This document shows, piece by piece, positions 60,334 to 64,000 of a stretch of DNA of 64,000 nt. Made by a program: the position numbers and the translations under genes. Source of the stretch: Blastococcus xanthinilyticus. Lineage in GTDB: Bacteria; Actinomycetota; Actinomycetes; Mycobacteriales; Geodermatophilaceae. How positions within the stretch are numbered: position 1 is the stretch's first letter; each line of letters opens with the position of its first letter. The stretch is from assembly GCF_008124835.1 (NCBI RefSeq), contig NZ_VNHW01000016.1, positions 1-64,000 on the forward strand. The letters run 5' to 3'. Under the pieces are notes generated by a model. The model had not been told where the DNA came from. It saw nothing but the letters and a program-made list of their open reading frames with translations, and ran no database searches.

Positions 60334-60864
60334 TCATGGCGTAACGCCGGGAGCGAGCGGCTCGTTCCCGGGGCGGCCGCCACGCAGCCGGTCGAGCAGC
60401 GCGGTGAGGGCGTGGTCGACCGCGCCGGTCCGCACCGCGGCGCGGTCGCCGGGCAGGTCCAGCTGCACCACATCGGTGCGCTCGCCGTCGCTCAGCCCGA
60501 GGTAGACCCGGCCGGGCCCGTGGCCGTCGACGGGGTCGGGGCCGGCGACGCCGGTGAGCCCGATCCCCCACGTCGCCGAGCACCGCACCCGGATGCCCTC
60601 GGCGAGCGCGGCGGCGGTCGGCCGGCTGACCGGCCCGTGCGCGGCCAGCAGGTCCTCGGGCACCCCGGCGAGCGCGGCCTTGAGATCGGTGGCGTAGACG
60701 ACGGCCCCGCCGCGCAGCGTGGCGCTCGCGCCCGGCACCGCGGCGAGGGTGGCGCACAGCAGGCCGGCGGTCAGCGACTCCGCGGCGGCCACGGTCTCGC
60801 CCCGCCCGAGCAGCGCCCGGTGCACCTCGGCGGCCGGCGCCTCCGGCGCCGCGGGCGACGTCAC
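60334..60864 (-). CDS. pncC: CinA C-terminal-domain amidase, nicotinamide-nucleotide amidohydrolase (PncC) type
   Basis: The 176-residue protein corresponds to the CinA C-terminal domain alone. It has [31 protein letters not shown] and the [13 protein letters not shown] loop, the normal PncC active-site blocks. It deamidates nicotinamide mononucleotide for NAD salvage. GTG 60864 follows four bases after the pgsA stop, so rimO-pgsA-pncC read as one operon, conserved in actinobacteria. Confidence 0.92.
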   Translation of the reverse strand: MTSPAAPEAPAAEVHRALLGRGETVAAAESLTAGLLCATLAAVPGASATLRGGAVVYATDLKAALAGVPEDLLAAHGPVSRPTAAALAEGIRVRCSATWGIGLTGVAGPDPVDGHGPGRVYLGLSDGERTDVVQLDLPGDRAAVRTGAVDHALTALLDRLRGGRPGNEPLAPGVTP

Positions 60865-60868
60865 GCGC

Positions 60869-61534
60869 TCAGGCGGCGGTGTCGGTGCGGGTGCCGGTGC
60901 TGGGCCCGGCGGCGCGGCGGGCGGCCGCGGCCCGCATCGCCCGCGCACTGGTCTGGCGCAGGGTCACGGCCCGGTAGACGTAGTCCAGGCCGGTGAGCAC
61001 GGTGAGCAGCACGGCCACGGCCATGACCCACCAGCGGGCGGTCGCCAGCGCGCCGCTCAGCGGCAGGATGTAGAGCCCGATGGCGAGGGCCTGCACCACG
61101 GTCTTGGCCTTGCCCCCGCGGCTGGCGGCGATGACGCCGTCCCGGATCACCCAGAACCGCAGCAGGGTGACGCCCACCTCGCGGACCAGGATCACCGCGG
61201 TCACCCACCACGGGAGGAGCGCCAGGACCGACAGCGCGATCAGGGCCGTACCGGTGAGGGCCTTGTCGGCGATCGGGTCGGCCAGCTTGCCGAACTCGGT
61301 CACCTGCCCGGTGCGCCGCGCGATCAGCCCGTCGTACCGGTCGGTGAGGATCGCCAGGCCGAACACCAGCGTGGCCCAGTAGCGGTCGGCGTCGTCCAGG
61401 GCGTCGTCCTGGAAGAGCAGGACCGCGAACACCGGGACGACGGCCAACCGGAGCACGGTGAGCGCGTTCGGCAGGTTCACAAGCTTGGTCGACTGCGGGG
61501 GCGTCGCTGCCGGGTCGGGGGCCACGTCGCTCAC
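60869..61534 (-). CDS. pgsA: CDP-diacylglycerol-glycerol-3-phosphate 3-phosphatidyltransferase
   Basis: The 221-residue membrane enzyme makes phosphatidylglycerolphosphate, precursor of phosphatidylglycerol and cardiolipin. The CDP-alcohol phosphotransferase motif is complete: DRYDGLIARRTGQVTEFGKL followed directly by ADPIAD. About five membrane segments are predicted. The C-terminus is a basic Ala-rich cytoplasmic tail. GTG 61534 starts it five bases after rimO. Confidence 0.94.
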   Translation of the reverse strand: MSDVAPDPAATPPQSTKLVNLPNALTVLRLAVVPVFAVLLFQDDALDDADRYWATLVFGLAILTDRYDGLIARRTGQVTEFGKLADPIADKALTGTALIALSVLALLPWWVTAVILVREVGVTLLRFWVIRDGVIAASRGGKAKTVVQALAIGLYILPLSGALATARWWVMAVAVLLTVLTGLDYVYRAVTLRQTSARAMRAAAARRAAGPSTGTRTDTAA

Positions 61535-61539
61535 CTACG

Positions 61540-62994
61540 TCACCGCCCGGCCGGCGCGACGGCGGGCAGGAGCACCCGGGCCACGAGGTCGATCCCCTCG
61601 GTGTCCACGACCTCGGCGGCGACCAGCCCGCCGGCGACGGCGTCGGCCGGCACCCCGGTCACGGTCGTGGTCCCGTCGGCGTCGGGATCCTGGTGGGCGG
61701 CGTGCCCGAGCCAGACGCCCGGCCCCTGCTCGGCCGAGAGGTCCTCGGTCAGCAGCACCTCGACCCGCTCGCCGATCCGGTCCTCGGCGCGCTGGGCGGT
61801 CAGCTCCTCGACCAGGTCGGTGATCCGGCGCACCCGGGCGTCGATCTCGTGCTGGTCCAGCTTGCCGTCCAGCCCGATGGCCTCGGTGCCCTCCTCGTCG
61901 GAGTAGCCGAAGACGCCGACGGCGTCCAGGCGGCCCGCGACGAGGAAGCGCTCGAGCTCGGCGACGTCGTCCTCGGTCTCCCCCGGGAAGCCGAGGATGA
62001 CGTTGGTGCGGAAGCCGGCCTCCGGTGCCAGTGACCGCGCCCGCTCGATGAGGGCGAGGAAGTCGTCGGTGCCGCCGAACCGCCGCATGCGACGCAGCAG
62101 CGAGGGCGAGGAGTGCTGGAAGGAGAGGTCGAAGTAGGGAGCCACGCGCCCGGTGCCGGCGATGACCTCCAGCAGCCCGGGGCGCAGCTCGGCCGGCTGC
62201 AGGTAGGCCACCCGCACCCGCGCGATCCCCTCGACGGCGGCCAGCTGCGGCAGCAACTTCTCCAGCGAGCGCAGGTCGCCGAGGTCCTTGCCGTAGGAGG
62301 TGGAGTTCTCGCTGACCAGCACCAGCTCGGTGACGCCCTGCCCGGCCAGCCACGCGGCCTCGGAGAGCACCTCGGCCGGCGGGCGGGAGACGAAGGCGCC
62401 GCGGAAGGCCGGGATGGCGCAGAAGGCGCAGCGCCGGTCGCACCCGGAGGCGAGCTTCAGCGCGGCCGACGGCCCGGAGGCCAGCCGGCGGCGGCGCAGC
62501 CAGTCGTGCCCGGGGATGGCCGGGCCGGTCTCGCCCGTCCGCCCCCCGGCGCCGGCGAGCACCGCGGAGCGCTCGACCGGGCTGATCGGCAGCAGGGTGC
62601 GCCGGTCGCGCGGGGTGTGCGGGACCAGCGGGCGGCCGGCCAGCACGTCGTCGAGGCGGTCGCCGATCGCGGCGTAGTCGTCGAAGCCGAGGACGGTGGC
62701 CTCCGGCAGCGCGCCGGCGAGCTCGGCGCCGTACCGCTCGGCCATGCAGCCGACGGCGACGACGGAGGCACCGGAGTCCGTGGCGGCGAGGATGGCGTCG
62801 ACCGAGTCCTTCTTGGCGGTCTCGATGAAGCCGCAGGTGTTCACCAGGACGGCGTCGGCGGAGTCGGAGTCCTCGACGAGCTGGTACCCCTCGGCCGCCA
62901 GCCGGCCGGCCAGCTCCTCGGAGTCGACCTCGTTGCGCGCGCAACCGAGGGTCACCACGGCCACGGTCCGGGGAGAGCGGGGCGTGGCTGTCAC
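61540..62994 (-). CDS. rimO: Ribosomal protein S12 methylthiotransferase RimO
   Basis: The 484-residue radical-SAM methylthiotransferase modifies an Asp of ribosomal protein S12. Auxiliary-cluster cysteines are Cys18 (TLGCARN), Cys54 (NTCGFIE) and Cys83 (VGCMAE); the radical-SAM triad is Cys185, Cys189 and Cys192 ([13 protein letters not shown]). A TRAM domain ends the protein. [10 protein letters not shown] and KKDSVDAIL distinguish RimO from MiaB. GTG 62994 is the start. Confidence 0.96.
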   Translation of the reverse strand: MTATPRSPRTVAVVTLGCARNEVDSEELAGRLAAEGYQLVEDSDSADAVLVNTCGFIETAKKDSVDAILAATDSGASVVAVGCMAERYGAELAGALPEATVLGFDDYAAIGDRLDDVLAGRPLVPHTPRDRRTLLPISPVERSAVLAGAGGRTGETGPAIPGHDWLRRRRLASGPSAALKLASGCDRRCAFCAIPAFRGAFVSRPPAEVLSEAAWLAGQGVTELVLVSENSTSYGKDLGDLRSLEKLLPQLAAVEGIARVRVAYLQPAELRPGLLEVIAGTGRVAPYFDLSFQHSSPSLLRRMRRFGGTDDFLALIERARSLAPEAGFRTNVILGFPGETEDDVAELERFLVAGRLDAVGVFGYSDEEGTEAIGLDGKLDQHEIDARVRRITDLVEELTAQRAEDRIGERVEVLLTEDLSAEQGPGVWLGHAAHQDPDADGTTTVTGVPADAVAGGLVAAEVVDTEGIDLVARVLLPAVAPAGR

Positions 62995-63020
62995 CGGGCC
63001 ATCGTAGTCGCCGGAGCGGT

Positions 63021-63047
63021 GGATCCCACCCCGCGACGGGGTGATCC
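63021..63047 (-). terminator. Hairpin downstream of ftsK
   Basis: CACCCCG (63027-63033) pairs with CGGGGTG (63037-63043), and GGAT/ATCC extend the stem across a two-base bulge. It lies about 32 bases after the ftsK stop and 27 bases before rimO, so it could separate the two transcripts. Confidence 0.55.
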
Positions 63048-63078
63048 CCGTCCGGTGACGCGCGGGACGGCCGGTCGA

Positions 63079-64000
63079 CTACTCGCTGCCGCGGATGGTG
63101 AACAGCGTCGCCTCGAGCTCGTCGGGCTTGATGAGCACGTCGCGCGCCTTGGAGCCCTCCGAGGGCCCGACGATGCCGCGGCTCTCCATGAGGTCCATGA
63201 GCCGGCCGGCCTTGGCGAACCCGACCCGCAGCTTGCGCTGCAGCATCGACGTCGAGCCGAACTGGCTGGTGACGATGAGCTCCACGGCCTGCAGCAGCAG
63301 GTCGAGATCGCCGCCGATGTCCTCGTCGATCTCCTTCTTCTCGCCGGCGCTGCCCGCGGAGAAGACCTCCTCGCGGTACTCCGGCTCGGCCTGCCGCTTG
63401 CTGAACTCGACGACCGCCTCGATCTCGGCGTCGGACACGAACGCGCCCTGGACGCGCATCGGCTTGCCCGCGCCGATGGGCATGAAGAGGGCGTCACCCA
63501 TGCCGATCAGCTTCTCCGCGCCCGGCTGGTCGAGGATGACCCGGCTGTCGGTGAGGCTGGAGGTGGAGAACGCCAGGCGCGAGGGCACGTTGGCCTTGAT
63601 CAGGCCGGTGACGACGTCGACCGACGGGCGCTGCGTGGCCAGGATCAGGTGGATGCCCGCCGCACGGGCCTTCTGCGTGATCCGGACGATGTGCTCCTCG
63701 ACGTCCCGGGGCGCCACCATCATGAGGTCGGCGAGCTCGTCGACGATCGCCAGGATGTAGGGGTAGCGCCGGTAGACCCGCTCGCTGCCGGGCGGCACCG
63801 TGATCTCGCCCTTGTCGACCTTGCGGTTGAAGTCGTCGATGTGCCGCACGCCGGTGGACTTCATGTCCTGGTAGCGCTGCTCCATCTCCTCGACCAGCCA
63901 GGCCAGCGCGGTGGCGGCCTTCTTCGGGTCGGTGATGATCGGCGTGATCAGGTGCGGGATGCCGTCGTACGGCGTCAGCTCGACCATCTTGGGGTCGACC
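63079..64000 (-). CDS. ftsK: DNA translocase FtsK, C-terminal part (5' end outside the window)
   Basis: Only the last 307 or so codons are present. They include the end of the RecA-like beta domain: [19 protein letters not shown] (Walker B region), [20 protein letters not shown], and [20 protein letters not shown]. The C-terminal gamma winged helix that reads KOPS is [34 protein letters not shown]. FtsK pumps chromosome ends through the division septum. The stop at 63079 is complete; the P-loop and membrane domain lie upstream of 64000. Confidence 0.96.
   Translation of the reverse strand, partial: VDPKMVELTPYDGIPHLITPIITDPKKAATALAWLVEEMEQRYQDMKSTGVRHIDDFNRKVDKGEITVPPGSERVYRRYPYILAIVDELADLMMVAPRDVEEHIVRITQKARAAGIHLILATQRPSVDVVTGLIKANVPSRLAFSTSSLTDSRVILDQPGAEKLIGMGDALFMPIGAGKPMRVQGAFVSDAEIEAVVEFSKRQAEPEYREEVFSAGSAGEKKEIDEDIGGDLDLLLQAVELIVTSQFGSTSMLQRKLRVGFAKAGRLMDLMESRGIVGPSEGSKARDVLIKPDELEATLFTIRGSE

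Overview
The window is chromosomal DNA from a high-GC actinobacterium. GC content is about 70% or more, GTG starts are common, and the gene order ftsK-rimO-pgsA-cinA-clgR...pspA...recA-recX...miaB...miaA-dapF-hflX...lexA-nrdR matches mycobacteria, corynebacteria and relatives. A class II (B12) ribonucleotide reductase, an ArsI/ArsR/Acr3/ArsC cassette, a phenylacetate pathway and a type VII-like substrate cluster fit a soil or stone actinobacterium. Geodermatophilaceae is my best guess, by inference only. I see no rRNA, tRNA, CRISPR array, intact insertion sequence or prophage.

Accessory half (1-27.6 kb). At 183-2736 is an arsenic module: divergent arsI and arsR-acr3-arsC around two near-identical operators. 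Two small DUF genes follow, then a four-gene chain (3665-6391) of type VII-secretion-like substrates and two paralogous proteins of unknown role. An aldo/keto reductase and two very small genes come next. At 8188-17101 is an amino-sugar block: a cytoplasmic GH3 hexosaminidase and NagA on the plus strand face a minus-strand series of ROK regulator, sugar ABC transporter (no ATPase gene), ROK kinase and NagB. Upstream of the ROK regulator lie a truncated MerR gene and a DUF817 membrane protein. At 18410-24312 is phenylacetate degradation: a TetR regulator and paaK face paaABCDE, with a PaaR-like operator between them. A VanR/VanS-like pair is divergent from a VanY-like carboxypeptidase and a LytR_C protein (24322-27547).

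Core half (27.6-64 kb). nrdR-nrdJ follow tandem NrdR boxes. lexA is divergent from a LysM protein (the position of mycobacterial Rv2719c/ChiZ), with three SOS boxes between them. Then come hflX, dapF, miaA, a LigB-like gene, a DUF349 protein, miaB, the gluABCD-type amino-acid transporter, recX, recA (with its own SOS box), DUF3046, an MFS permease, the very large helicase Lhr, Nei-type glycosylase, PspA, a PfkB kinase, ClgR, PncC/CinA, PgsA, RimO and the C-terminal part of FtsK, which runs off the window.

The DNA is tightly packed. At least eighteen gene pairs share a 4-base GTGA or ATGA stop/start overlap, so translational coupling is probably the rule within operons. The least explained parts are the type VII-like quartet, the truncated MerR/ROK junction and several conserved-looking small proteins.
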